A DNA stretch of 64,000 nucleotides from Dyadobacter chenhuakuii. GTDB lineage: Bacteria; Bacteroidota; Bacteroidia; Cytophagales; Spirosomataceae. Shown here piece by piece: positions 8,728-16,305 of the stretch. Where the stretch lies: the NCBI RefSeq assembly GCF_023821985.2, contig NZ_CP098805.1:4708501-4772500 (forward strand). Reading direction: 5' to 3'. The translations under genes and the position numbers were made by a program. Position 1 is the stretch's first letter, and the number at the start of each line of letters is the position of its first letter. The notes below the pieces were generated by a model. That model saw nothing but the letters and a program-made list of their open reading frames with translations. It made no database searches and was not told the DNA's origin.

Positions 8728-9267
8728 ATGAAAAAAATTCTCCTTATCGTTGCCGGCGTGCTTGTTGTTGTTTTAGCTGGATTTTTTGGAATGAGAAAGT
8801 ATACCAAATCTTTCAGCCCGGAAGCAGTTGCAGAAACGACGAACAATGGTGTAAGTGTAAAAGTCACTTATAGTAAGCCAGGCAAGAAAGGAAGACTGCT
8901 TTTTGGCAGGGAACAAGATAAGGCACTTGCGCCCTACGGGAAAGTCTGGCGCACCGGCGCTAATGAAGCCACACTCATTGAACTCGGCGAGGGCCTGTCT
9001 ATCGGCGGCAAGCCGGTGAAAGCGGGCACTTATTCGCTTTACTCGGTCCCTGGGCAGAGCACCTGGAAAATTATCCTTAACTCGGAGACCGGCCAGTGGG
9101 GCACGGAATATAATGATGGCAAAGATGTGATGCGCGTGGAAGTGCCTATCAGGATCAGGCCGACAGTTCAGGAATTGTTTAATATTTACTTCGAAGATAT
9201 ACCGGGCGGCGTCAACATGATTTTAAGCTGGGACCAGACAGAAGCATTGGTTCCTATCACCAAGTAA
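8728..9267 (+). CDS. DUF2911 family protein
   Basis: A 179-residue protein starting at ATG 8728, four bases after the preceding stop. An N-terminal membrane anchor or uncleaved signal (about 1-22) is followed by the DUF2911 core: VSVKVTYSKPGKKGR, LAPYGKVWRTGANEAT, KAGTYSLYSVPG and WKIILN. These motifs are strongly conserved in Bacteroidota, where the protein is exported. No activity is established for the family. An upstream in-frame start at 8683 would overlap the previous gene and place sequence ahead of the signal, so it was not chosen. Confidence 0.85.
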   Translation: MKKILLIVAGVLVVVLAGFFGMRKYTKSFSPEAVAETTNNGVSVKVTYSKPGKKGRLLFGREQDKALAPYGKVWRTGANEATLIELGEGLSIGGKPVKAGTYSLYSVPGQSTWKIILNSETGQWGTEYNDGKDVMRVEVPIRIRPTVQELFNIYFEDIPGGVNMILSWDQTEALVPITK

Positions 9268-9289
9268 ACCGCTCGTCTGCACGCTCCTT

Positions 9290-10180
9290 ATGTTTGTTGA
9301 AGCTATTGAAAAAGTAGATCAGTACACCCGTCCCATTCATTTTATATTGCGTTATTACACCGGCAGTGACATTGTGCCGGGCACTGCTACATTGTTTTTT
9401 GTGAATGAAAATGGCTTTGCGATTACCTGTAGGCACGTAGCGCAGCAGATCTTGTATGCCAGCTCCATTTATGAGAATTACCTCAAATTTAAGGGTGAGC
9501 TCAGAAAATTTGAGAAAGATCCCGGGCTGGAAACACAGCGCGCTTTTCTGGAAACCAAATACAGGATCAGCAACGATAATCCGATCCGGATACTTTTTAA
9601 TTTTATCAACTGCGTTACGGCTTACAAAGGCCTGGCCATTCACCTGCACCCGACTCAGGATCTGGCGATCATTCAGTTCCGGGATTATGACAGCAAGCAA
9701 TATCAGGGTTATGCGCGCTTTTTAAAAGATTCCAGACTTGTAAAGCAAGGACGATATCTCTGCCGCTTAGGCTATCCGTTTCCCGAATTTACCAATTATC
9801 AATACAACAAAAACACAGGTGACATTGAGTGGCTCAAAGCAGGCCGCATCAACACGCCGAGTTTCCCGATCGACGGCATTATTACGCGCCATATTGGTGA
9901 AAGCAATGGTGTTGTGGGCATTGAAATGAGCACACCAGGATTAAGAGGACAGAGTGGCGGGCCGCTTTTTGACACAAATGGGATCATTTACGGCATGCAA
10001 AGCTCCACGCGCCACCTGCATTTGGGATTTGACCAGGTGAATAGGGAAGTGACAACGGAAGGACAAAGGAAAAGGGTTTCTAATTATCCTTTCCTGAATG
10101 TGGGCCAATGCGTGCATGTGGACGTGATCAAGCAATTCCTGCGCGAGAAAAACGTCACATTCTATGAAGAGGAAGTTTAA
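9290..10180 (+). CDS. Trypsin-like serine peptidase, apparently cytoplasmic
   Basis: A 296-residue chymotrypsin-fold protein with a full triad: His49 in ITCRHVA, Asp124 in TQDLAII and Ser222 in GQSGGPLFD. Unlike DegP/HtrA proteins it has no signal peptide, no transmembrane helix and no PDZ domain. An insertion of about 60 residues separates the His and Asp motifs. Such stand-alone trypsin-like domains are often part of stress or effector systems, but here the neighbours (DUF2911 upstream, a HAD phosphatase converging with a 4-bp overlap downstream) give no clue to its target. Confidence 0.75.
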   Translation: MFVEAIEKVDQYTRPIHFILRYYTGSDIVPGTATLFFVNENGFAITCRHVAQQILYASSIYENYLKFKGELRKFEKDPGLETQRAFLETKYRISNDNPIRILFNFINCVTAYKGLAIHLHPTQDLAIIQFRDYDSKQYQGYARFLKDSRLVKQGRYLCRLGYPFPEFTNYQYNKNTGDIEWLKAGRINTPSFPIDGIITRHIGESNGVVGIEMSTPGLRGQSGGPLFDTNGIIYGMQSSTRHLHLGFDQVNREVTTEGQRKRVSNYPFLNVGQCVHVDVIKQFLREKNVTFYEEEV

Positions 10181-10872
10181 AGGATCAGCATTAATTCTTC
10201 CAGGCGCCTGATATCGTATGTAGGGCTCTCATCAAACTGGAGTCCGGCGGGATTGTAATAAACCGTGTCCATTCCAAATTGCTTCGCACCCATAATGTCG
10301 GCCACCCAGTTATCCCCGATCATAATGCTCTCCGAGGGCACCGCCCTGGCCGTTTCCAATGCGTAAGCGAAAATTTTAGGATCCGGCTTTTTGGCGTTTG
10401 CCGTGTCAAACGTAATGATGTTCTCAAAAAAGTGGCCTATTTCCGAGCTGGCGATCTTCCTCGCCTGGATTTCGTTAAAACCATTCGTAATGATGTGCAT
10501 GGAATAGCCAGCCGAGTTCGCATAGTTGAGCAGATCGAGCGCGCCTTCCAGCAAATGCTTCTTATCCGGCAATGTTCGAAGATAGGCCTCGCCGATTTCT
10601 GTGTGATTAGGAGGCAAGTTGGCGCCGAGTTCTTCAAACACCATCTTGAACCTGTTTTCACGTATATAGGTATGGTGCACCGTTCCGCGATCAAATGCAT
10701 CCCACAATGCGGTATTTATTTTCAAAAAAGACTGGATAAACGAGTCCAAAGACGATACTCCGTACTGAATCAGGGTCAATGTGTGAAAAATTTCTTCCAG
10801 CGATTCGGAAGAATTTCTGTCAAAATCCCAAAGTGTATGGTCCAGATCGAAGAAAAGATGCCGGTATTTCAT
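10177..10872 (-). CDS. YjjG-family noncanonical pyrimidine nucleotidase (HAD)
   Basis: A 231-residue HAD hydrolase with motif I FFDLDHTLWDFD (Asp9, Asp11), motif II in MHIITNGF, a motif III lysine in ANAKKPDPKIF, and motif IV IGDNWVADIMGA. The LWDFDRNSSE extension after motif I is typical of the YjjG group. That group dephosphorylates damaged or noncanonical pyrimidine nucleotides and so sanitises the nucleotide pool. Its 3' end overlaps the trypsin-like gene by 4 bp on the opposite strand. The gene seems complete. Confidence 0.85.
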   Translation of the reverse strand: MKYRHLFFDLDHTLWDFDRNSSESLEEIFHTLTLIQYGVSSLDSFIQSFLKINTALWDAFDRGTVHHTYIRENRFKMVFEELGANLPPNHTEIGEAYLRTLPDKKHLLEGALDLLNYANSAGYSMHIITNGFNEIQARKIASSEIGHFFENIITFDTANAKKPDPKIFAYALETARAVPSESIMIGDNWVADIMGAKQFGMDTVYYNPAGLQFDESPTYDIRRLEELMLIL

Positions 10873-11253
10873 ATCTGGTAAAAATTCAAATTTTATTAGA
10901 AAAGTGAAATTTAATTTTTATTCACCAAAATTCATAAATAAAAAATAAGAAGTGATCCAAACGGCATAACCGGGTCGTATGTCATTTGATAAGTTCTATT
11001 AATTATTGCAATAGGAACACAGCGTACAGCCAGTACACGTATATTCTTCAAAAGAGGGGTTTGTTGTTAACAGTTGTTAATGAAATTTATTTTACAAAAA
11101 AAAGAAACCTAAAGATTTGCAAATTCTTTTTCAAATCCATTTCTTTGATATGTATAATTCAAAATACAGAAAAGACAGTTCAATATTTCACTAAACAGAA
11201 AGGAGAAACAATATCGACGAACCGCTCTACGTTAACTAAATCGAATAGTAAAA
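10873..11253. other. Long AT-rich intergenic region upstream of the ECF sigma gene
   Basis: A 381-bp gap with no convincing gene. It is very AT-rich and contains the putative sigma-gene promoter at 11116-11147. A reading frame at 10986-11273 has low-complexity composition and overlaps the sigma start, so it is not called. The length leaves room for upstream control elements or a small RNA, but no clear hairpin-plus-U tract was found. Confidence 0.4.
11116..11147 (+). promoter_or_regulatory. Putative promoter for the ECF sigma gene
   Basis: TTTG at 11116-11119 and TTTCTTTG at 11140-11147 (one mismatch to TAnnTTTG) are separated by 20 nt, as in the Bacteroidota -33/-7 promoter. The implied leader before ATG 11254 is about 100 nt. 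Confidence 0.35.
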
Positions 11254-11853
11254 ATGGAGAAAGTCCAAGTTAGCGACAGTGAGTTGGTAACATTGTATAT
11301 CCGCGGTAATGAAAAGGCATTTGAAAAGCTTGTTCAGCGCCATAAATCAAGAATATACACCACTATTTATCTGATTGTCAAGGACCAGTATGTAGCCGAG
11401 GATTTATTACAGGATACATTTATCAAGGCCGTTGACACGATAAAAGGTGGTAGATATAATGATGAAGGCAAGTTCCTGCCATGGATTATACGTATCGCAC
11501 ACAACCTCGCCATTGATTATTTCAGACGCGATAAACGCTACCCCAATGTAGTATTTGAAGATGGAAGCAGTGTTTTCAATACGCTGGATTTTTCGGAGGA
11601 TTCCGTAGAGTCAATCCAGATTCGTCAGGAAACACATGAGCAACTGCGGGAGATGATCCAGCGGTTACCTGATGTTCAGAAGCAAGTCTTGATCATGCGC
11701 CACTATGAGGACATGAGTTTTCAGGAAATTGCCGATGCAACAGGAGTGAGTATTAATACGGCATTGGGCAGGATGCGTTACGCGTTGATAAACTTGCGTA
11801 AGCAATTCAACCAACGTGCCCCACAGTATGACAAAAACTTTTACCTACGATGA
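11254..11853 (+). CDS. ECF-type RNA polymerase sigma factor
   Basis: A 199-residue sigma-70 family factor. Region 2 (about 10-80) includes KLVQRHKSRIYT, DLLQDTFIKA and FLPWIIRIAHNLAIDYFRRDKR. Region 4 (about 125-185) includes LPDVQKQVLIMRHYEDMSFQEIADATGVSINTALGRMRYAL. An extended linker between the regions (SVFNTLDFSEDSVESIQIR) is acidic. This type is widespread in Cytophagales and is probably a constitutive or stress sigma factor. No classic membrane anti-sigma factor follows; instead a small 82-residue protein overlaps its 3' end by 26 bp. Confidence 0.9.
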   Translation: MEKVQVSDSELVTLYIRGNEKAFEKLVQRHKSRIYTTIYLIVKDQYVAEDLLQDTFIKAVDTIKGGRYNDEGKFLPWIIRIAHNLAIDYFRRDKRYPNVVFEDGSSVFNTLDFSEDSVESIQIRQETHEQLREMIQRLPDVQKQVLIMRHYEDMSFQEIADATGVSINTALGRMRYALINLRKQFNQRAPQYDKNFYLR

Positions 11854-12076
11854 CGTTGTAAGGTATTTATATGCCGAAACAACAGAGACTGAAAACGACC
11901 TGATTGTTGAGGCCCTAGCGCTTGACAATGATTTGATGAGCTTTTATCTGGACTCGCTCGACATTCAGAGCCAGATGGATAAAATCGTTCGGACCCCTTC
12001 GGATTCGTCGGTTGCGAAAGTTTTCAAATACTCCCAACAATTTTTACCGAAAAGACCCACCGCTCTTTCTTTTTAA
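11828..12076 (+). CDS. Small acidic protein overlapping the ECF sigma gene
   Basis: An 82-residue protein of unrecognised family, starting at ATG 11828 inside the end of the sigma gene (26-bp overlap, different frame). It contains an acidic helical stretch (TETENDLIVEALALDNDLMS) that resembles the N-terminal part of cytoplasmic anti-sigma modules, and lacks cysteines and transmembrane segments. A terminator begins within its last codons. The overlap implies translational coupling and a functional link with the sigma factor. Its action as a regulator is an inference; a GTG four codons earlier is an alternative start. Confidence 0.6.
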   Translation: MTKTFTYDDVVRYLYAETTETENDLIVEALALDNDLMSFYLDSLDIQSQMDKIVRTPSDSSVAKVFKYSQQFLPKRPTALSF

Positions 12077-12094
12077 GAGGTGGGTCTTTTTATT
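12054..12094 (+). terminator. Intrinsic terminator of the sigma operon
   Basis: GACCCACC (12054-12061) pairs with GGTGGGTC (12079-12086), followed by a T-rich tract. The left arm lies inside the coding sequence and the stop codon falls in the loop. Confidence 0.75.
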
Positions 12095-12137
12095 TAATTT
12101 GTAACCGCCTGTATTAATTTGCAGGCAGGATTTTCCT

Positions 12138-12800
12138 ATGCTTAGAAAAGACCGATTCAAGTTCTTCCTTGATTATTTTACCAATAACTTCCCAGAACCT
12201 GAGACAGAGCTGCATTACGGAAGTCCTTATGAGTTGCTTGTTGCCGTAGCCCTTTCCGCGCAATGCACGGATAAGCGTGTGAACATGGTTACGCCTGCGC
12301 TTTTCGAGCGGTTCCCCGATCCGGTTGCACTGGCGGCCTCTAATGTGGAGGAGGTTTTTACTTACATCCGCTCCATTTCTTATCCCAACAACAAAGCCAA
12401 ACATTTAGTGGGCATGGGAAGAATGCTCGTCGAGCAATTCAATTCCGAGGTGCCCGCTTCCATAGATGACTTGCAGAAGCTGCCCGGCGTCGGACGGAAA
12501 ACTGCAAATGTGATCGCATCCGTTATCTTCAATCAGCCTGCTATGGCTGTCGACACCCATGTTTTTCGCGTTTCACGACGCATTGGACTGGTGCCGCTTA
12601 CGGCTACCACGCCACTTGCGGTTGAAAAAGAACTTTTAAAATATATTCCCAAAGATCTCGTTCATAAGGCGCATCACTGGCTCATTCTGCACGGGCGCTA
12701 CATTTGCCTCGCCAGAACCCCAAAATGCATGGAGTGCCCCTTGAGGCCGTGTTGTAAATTTTACGAAAAGAATGTAAAAGTTTCCCTTTTTCAATCCTGA
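12138..12800 (+). CDS. nth: Endonuclease III
   Basis: A 220-residue DNA glycosylase/AP lyase of base excision repair, acting on oxidised pyrimidines. The helix-hairpin-helix LPGVGRKTA carries the catalytic Lys121, and the second catalytic residue Asp139 lies in AVDTHVFRVSRR. The 4Fe-4S cluster ligands are Cys190, Cys197, Cys200 and Cys206, with the canonical C-X6-C-X2-C-X5-C spacing. Length is the family norm. It follows the sigma operon terminator by about 45 bp, so it has its own transcript. Confidence 0.97.
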   Translation: MLRKDRFKFFLDYFTNNFPEPETELHYGSPYELLVAVALSAQCTDKRVNMVTPALFERFPDPVALAASNVEEVFTYIRSISYPNNKAKHLVGMGRMLVEQFNSEVPASIDDLQKLPGVGRKTANVIASVIFNQPAMAVDTHVFRVSRRIGLVPLTATTPLAVEKELLKYIPKDLVHKAHHWLILHGRYICLARTPKCMECPLRPCCKFYEKNVKVSLFQS

Positions 12801-12877
12801 TTACAACCATTTCAAGGTTACTAGCATCTGTGTTAATAGTATCAGTCCCCATTAATTTTAAAGAAGAAGGAAAAGAA

Positions 12878-13744
12878 ATGAAGCGAATTAATTTATCATT
12901 GGTCATCGTATTTGCGCTGCTTATCGGTTTGTCGGGTTGTATGGATTCGGATGGTCCGGATGACACGGCAAAAGTGAAGGAAAACGAGACCGCGATCGAG
13001 AACTATCTCAAAACAGACAGTCTGGGATCAAAAGCAATCAGAGACAGCTCCGGCCTTTATTACATCACCCGCGTTGCGAACCCGAACGGCCAGCTTGCGA
13101 ACAGAGGAGATGCTGCAACCATCAAATACACAGGTTATCTGCTCGACGGGACCAAAGTGGTGTCGTCAACTGTGGACAGCAAGACAACTTTTACCTTCCC
13201 GGTTGAAGGTTACCTTTTCTGGGGTGGCATTGAGAGAGGGATATTTTTGATGAAGACGGGCGAAAAAGCAACATTCTTCTTGCCTTTTTATCTGGCTTCC
13301 GGAAATGTGGATAAAGTGAACATTCCGGCTTATTCGCCGATCCGTCTGGAAGTTGAATTTATTCAGACACGCTCTGAAGTGCAGCAGATTGATGAATTCA
13401 TTGCCAAAAAGAATTACAAAAATTTTGAGCGGACATCTGATAACCTGGTTATTATCAGATCAAACCAAGTAACCGGCGATACGATTAAAGCCGGAGAAGC
13501 GGTCAAAGTTAAATATGTAGGTAAGCTTCTGGACGACGTCAAGTTTGATGAAGGCACCAGCTCATTTATAACTTCATCAGGCGGCACTATTGCAGGGTTC
13601 GACCGTGCGTTGCGTAAACTACGCAAAAAAGAAAAAGCAATCATTATTTTCCCATCGGCACTAGGATATGGGAAAACCGGTAGGGGCGACAAAATTTTGC
13701 CTTACGCACCGTTGCAATTCGAAATAGAAGTTTTAGCAGATTAG
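12878..13744 (+). CDS. Lipoprotein with two FKBP-type peptidyl-prolyl isomerase domains
   Basis: A 288-residue protein starting at ATG 12878 behind a purine-rich AAGAAGAAGG stretch. A lipobox (LLIGLSGC) predicts lipid attachment. Two FKBP-like domains follow. The first (about 65-165) has NRGDAATIKYTGYLLDGTKV and a divergent centre. The second (about 185-288) has VKVKYVGKLLDDVKF, IAGFDRALRKL and FPSALGYGKTGRGDKILPYAPLQFEIEVL, the standard active-site pattern. It probably assists folding of outer-membrane or periplasmic proteins. The first domain lacks the usual tyrosine/phenylalanine pattern and may be structural. Confidence 0.85.
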   Translation: MKRINLSLVIVFALLIGLSGCMDSDGPDDTAKVKENETAIENYLKTDSLGSKAIRDSSGLYYITRVANPNGQLANRGDAATIKYTGYLLDGTKVVSSTVDSKTTFTFPVEGYLFWGGIERGIFLMKTGEKATFFLPFYLASGNVDKVNIPAYSPIRLEVEFIQTRSEVQQIDEFIAKKNYKNFERTSDNLVIIRSNQVTGDTIKAGEAVKVKYVGKLLDDVKFDEGTSSFITSSGGTIAGFDRALRKLRKKEKAIIIFPSALGYGKTGRGDKILPYAPLQFEIEVLAD

Positions 13745-13779
13745 AATTCGTAAGCATCTCAATATCAGTGTAAAAGGTA

Positions 13780-13812
13780 ATGTCCGCGGCATCGTTCGCG
13801 GACATTTTTTTA
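13780..13812. terminator. Bidirectional intrinsic terminator
   Basis: TGTCCGCG and CGCGGACA flank an 8-nt loop, followed by seven T. It separates the FKBP gene from the convergent aminotransferase gene. Confidence 0.8.
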
Positions 13813-14937
13813 TGCAAAAAGGTTGGTAATAACTTGGGTAACGCGCTGCAAATCATCCTCCGCCAGGCTGGAACCGGAGGGTAGGCAAATGCCGGATCGG
13901 AATAAGTCACCGGCAATGGTGCCCCCAAAATAAGGCGCGTCCTTAAACAAAGGCTGCATATGCATCGGTTTCCATAGATGCCGGGATTCAATGTTCTTGC
14001 ATTCCAGTGCTGCTATTATTGTTTGCGGAGAGATTCCTGTTTGTTGGAAATCCAATGTCAATGCGGTTAACCAGCGATTGGAAAAGCATTCAGGAGGTTC
14101 ATTCTGAAATTGTAATCTGGCTAATGTGCTGAATGTTTGTTGATAAAATGTGTAATTCGCGCGTCTTTGGGCAATTCGATCTTCCAGAACCTGCATTTGT
14201 CCTCTCCCTATTCCTGCGCAAATGTTGCTCAAACTGTAATTGTAACCGGTTACCGAATGCGCATAATGCGGTGCAGGATCTCTGGCTTGCGTTGCCAAAA
14301 ACTTAGCTTTTTGAATAGCCGTCTGATCGGCCGACCACAGTGCCCCGCCACCCGATGTCGTAAGGATCTTGTTTCCGTTGAAAGAGAAAATGCCAAATTT
14401 GCATAATGAGCCAGCCTTTTGCCCTTTGTATGCAGAGCCAAGTGCTTCCGCGGCGTCTTCGATCAATGGAATGTCGTGGTGATGGCATAATGTTATAATC
14501 TCATCCATACGCGCAGGCATGCCATATAAATGCACAATAATGATGGCTTTGGGTTTTTTGCCTTTTCTGACACAATGCTTGATAGCACTTTCCAAAGCAT
14601 CCGGACAAATATTCCAGGTAAGTGGTTCACTGTCAACAAAAACAGGCGTTGCGCCCTGGTAGAATATCGGGTTAGCACTGGCTGCGAATGTAAGGGACTG
14701 ACATATGACGAAATCCCCTCTCGTGACGCCAAGCAAAACCAATGCAAGATGTAACGCCGCGGTCCCCGATGACAGTGCTGCCACATGTCCGCAACCCATA
14801 AACTCCTCAATCTGCTTCTCAAAAGCATCCACATTCGCTCCGACCGGTGCGATCCAGTTTGTGTCAAATGCCTGTTGAATGTAACTCATTTCCGTCCCGC
14901 CCATATGTGGCGGAGACAGCCATATTCTCTTTTCCAT
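13810..14937 (-). CDS. DegT/DnrJ/EryC1/StrS-family sugar aminotransferase (PglE-like)
   Basis: A 375-residue PLP enzyme beginning at ATG 14937. The N-terminal RIWLSPPHMGGTEMSYIQQAF is the classical opening of this family. The Schiff-base lysine is Lys190 in FSFNGNKILTTSGGG, and Asp161 in LIEDAAEALGS contacts the PLP ring nitrogen. These enzymes transaminate nucleotide-linked 4-keto sugars to amino sugars. Next to a PglD-like acetyltransferase and a PglC-like sugar transferase, the likely product is a diacetamido sugar such as di-N-acetylbacillosamine. It overlaps the acetyltransferase gene by 74 bp. The 4,6-dehydratase supplying its substrate is not in the window. Confidence 0.88.
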   Translation of the reverse strand: MEKRIWLSPPHMGGTEMSYIQQAFDTNWIAPVGANVDAFEKQIEEFMGCGHVAALSSGTAALHLALVLLGVTRGDFVICQSLTFAASANPIFYQGATPVFVDSEPLTWNICPDALESAIKHCVRKGKKPKAIIIVHLYGMPARMDEIITLCHHHDIPLIEDAAEALGSAYKGQKAGSLCKFGIFSFNGNKILTTSGGGALWSADQTAIQKAKFLATQARDPAPHYAHSVTGYNYSLSNICAGIGRGQMQVLEDRIAQRRANYTFYQQTFSTLARLQFQNEPPECFSNRWLTALTLDFQQTGISPQTIIAALECKNIESRHLWKPMHMQPLFKDAPYFGGTIAGDLFRSGICLPSGSSLAEDDLQRVTQVITNLFA

Positions 14938-15532
14938 AGTGTGTTTGTTTAATGATTCGGGCAGGATTTCCGCGGGCAATGGCTCCATCGGGAATGTTTC
15001 TCGTAACAACGCTTCCTGCGCCGATCAGGCAATTTTTACCAATAATAACATTGGGAACCACCACGCTTCCGGCGCCAATCGAGGTGCATTCACCAATCGT
15101 AACATTACCACAAAGCACCGCCCCGGGCCCAATGTGAACGAAGTCCGAAATCCGGCATTCATGTTCGATCAATGCGCCGGTGTTGACAATGCAATGATTC
15201 CTGATAATTGTATCTGTTTGAATTACAGTGCGATGCAGTACTGCATTGCCGTAACCAAACTGAACATCAGGCGCAATGAGGGATGAAGGATGAAATGCAT
15301 TGGCAAAACCGTGACTTACCTCAGCGGCCAGTTTCTTTCGGATCATATTATTGCCAATCGCAAGAATTAAAGGCTGAGCAGATTGCAACCCAGGATCATA
15401 ATTTGAAACAGAAAATCCTGCACAAGTTTTCCCGACCGGATCATCGTCGAAGATCGCATGGATCTCAAATCCTGCATCCCGCAACAGGCTGATGATAATT
15501 TTGGCGTGGCCGCCGGCGCCGTAGATGAGCAT
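14864..15532 (-). CDS. PglD/NeuD-like sugar N-acetyltransferase
   Basis: A 222-residue protein. The N-terminal nucleotide-sugar-binding motif LIYGAGGHAK (about 2-11) is followed by a left-handed beta-helix of hexapeptide repeats (about 85-200; for example VLCGNVTIGECTSIGAGSVV). His124 and His133 lie in the acceptor-site region, matching the general base of PglD. The last 25 residues extend past the normal family end and overlap the next gene. It would acetylate the amino group made by the aminotransferase. Its 5' leader contains the 8-bp tandem repeat. Confidence 0.87.
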   Translation of the reverse strand: MLIYGAGGHAKIIISLLRDAGFEIHAIFDDDPVGKTCAGFSVSNYDPGLQSAQPLILAIGNNMIRKKLAAEVSHGFANAFHPSSLIAPDVQFGYGNAVLHRTVIQTDTIIRNHCIVNTGALIEHECRISDFVHIGPGAVLCGNVTIGECTSIGAGSVVVPNVIIGKNCLIGAGSVVTRNIPDGAIARGNPARIIKQTHYGKENMAVSATYGRDGNELHSTGI

Positions 15533-15543
15533 AGTTGTTAGAA

Positions 15544-15623
15544 GTGAATGAGTAAATGAGTGAATGGGTGAATGAGTGAATGAGTGAATGGGTGAATGAG
15601 TGAATGAGTGAATGTTTGAATGT
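15544..15623. repeat. 8-bp tandem repeat (GTGAATGA), about ten units
   Basis: Ten consecutive 8-mers of GTGAATGA type, with variants GTGAATGG at every third unit, give a 24-bp higher-order period. The array fills most of the 98-bp gap between the sugar transferase stop and the acetyltransferase start and ends about 11 bp before that start on the minus strand. Such arrays change copy number by slipped-strand mispairing. Confidence 0.9.
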
Positions 15624-15630
15624 TGAAATT

Positions 15631-16305
15631 TTAGCCTTTGAATGTTTTAAATGGTGCTGATGAGTGTTCTGTTTGATTTTTGAAAATTGTTGAGCAGGTC
15701 AAATACAAAATCTTCATATCCAGCAAGAAGGAACGGTTCTCAACATACCAGACATCGAGTTCAAATTTCTTTTCCCAACTGATCGCAGTGCGCCCGTTCA
15801 CCTGCGCCCAGCCGGTTAAGCCGGGCAAAACGTCGTGACGCCTGCATTGCTCAGCGTTGTAGATTTCAAGATATTCCGGGAGTAATGGTCTCGGGCCTAC
15901 CAGGCTCATATCCCCTTTTAAAACATTCCAGAGTTGGGGGATTTCGTCTAATGAAGATCTGCGAAGAAATTTGCCGAATCGTGAGATAGACGGCGGAGCA
16001 TTTGGCTGATATAAAGTGCTTTGAACGTCGGTTAATGTCCGGAATTTGTATATAGTGAAAATCTTCCCATACAAGCCAGGCCTCAACTGACAAAAAAACA
16101 CATTGCCTTTGGTTTCAAACCAAAGGACAAAGGATATTATAAAAAAAAGCGGCGACAGGATGATTAGTCCGGTCGCCGCTAAAAATATATCTAAGAGTCT
16201 TTTTCCTATTTTGAGGTAGGCAGCATTAAACGCGTTAGAAAAGCTCCGGGTAATGTTCCGGGTTGGCTTCCTGCATGATCCGATAAGCTGCTTCAAAGAT
16301 GTCAT
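15631..16305 (-). CDS. Phosphoglycosyl transferase (PglC/WcaJ-type sugar transferase)
   Basis: A monotopic membrane enzyme that transfers a sugar phosphate onto undecaprenyl phosphate, starting lipid-linked glycan assembly. Features are the KRLLDIFLAATGLIILSPLF membrane segment, KFRTL, RRSSLDEIPQLWNVLKGDMSLVGPRPLLPEY with the catalytic Asp-Glu pair, and PGLTGWAQVNGR. The start is uncertain: ATGs at 16344, 16311 and 16305 all overlap the end of the upstream E1 gene. The shortest ATG form was chosen because PglC-like enzymes have little sequence before the membrane segment. It heads the glycan cassette with the PglD- and PglE-like genes. Confidence 0.88.
   Translation of the reverse strand: MTSLKQLIGSCRKPTRNITRSFSNAFNAAYLKIGKRLLDIFLAATGLIILSPLFFIISFVLWFETKGNVFFCQLRPGLYGKIFTIYKFRTLTDVQSTLYQPNAPPSISRFGKFLRRSSLDEIPQLWNVLKGDMSLVGPRPLLPEYLEIYNAEQCRRHDVLPGLTGWAQVNGRTAISWEKKFELDVWYVENRSFLLDMKILYLTCSTIFKNQTEHSSAPFKTFKG

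Noticed and set aside
10986-11273. A 95-codon frame upstream of the ECF sigma gene
   Set aside because: It has low-complexity composition from AT-rich DNA, runs through the putative promoter and overlaps the sigma start; no protein-like pattern is visible.
15544-15623. Possible CRISPR-like array
   Set aside because: Units are 8 bp without spacers; it is a simple tandem repeat.
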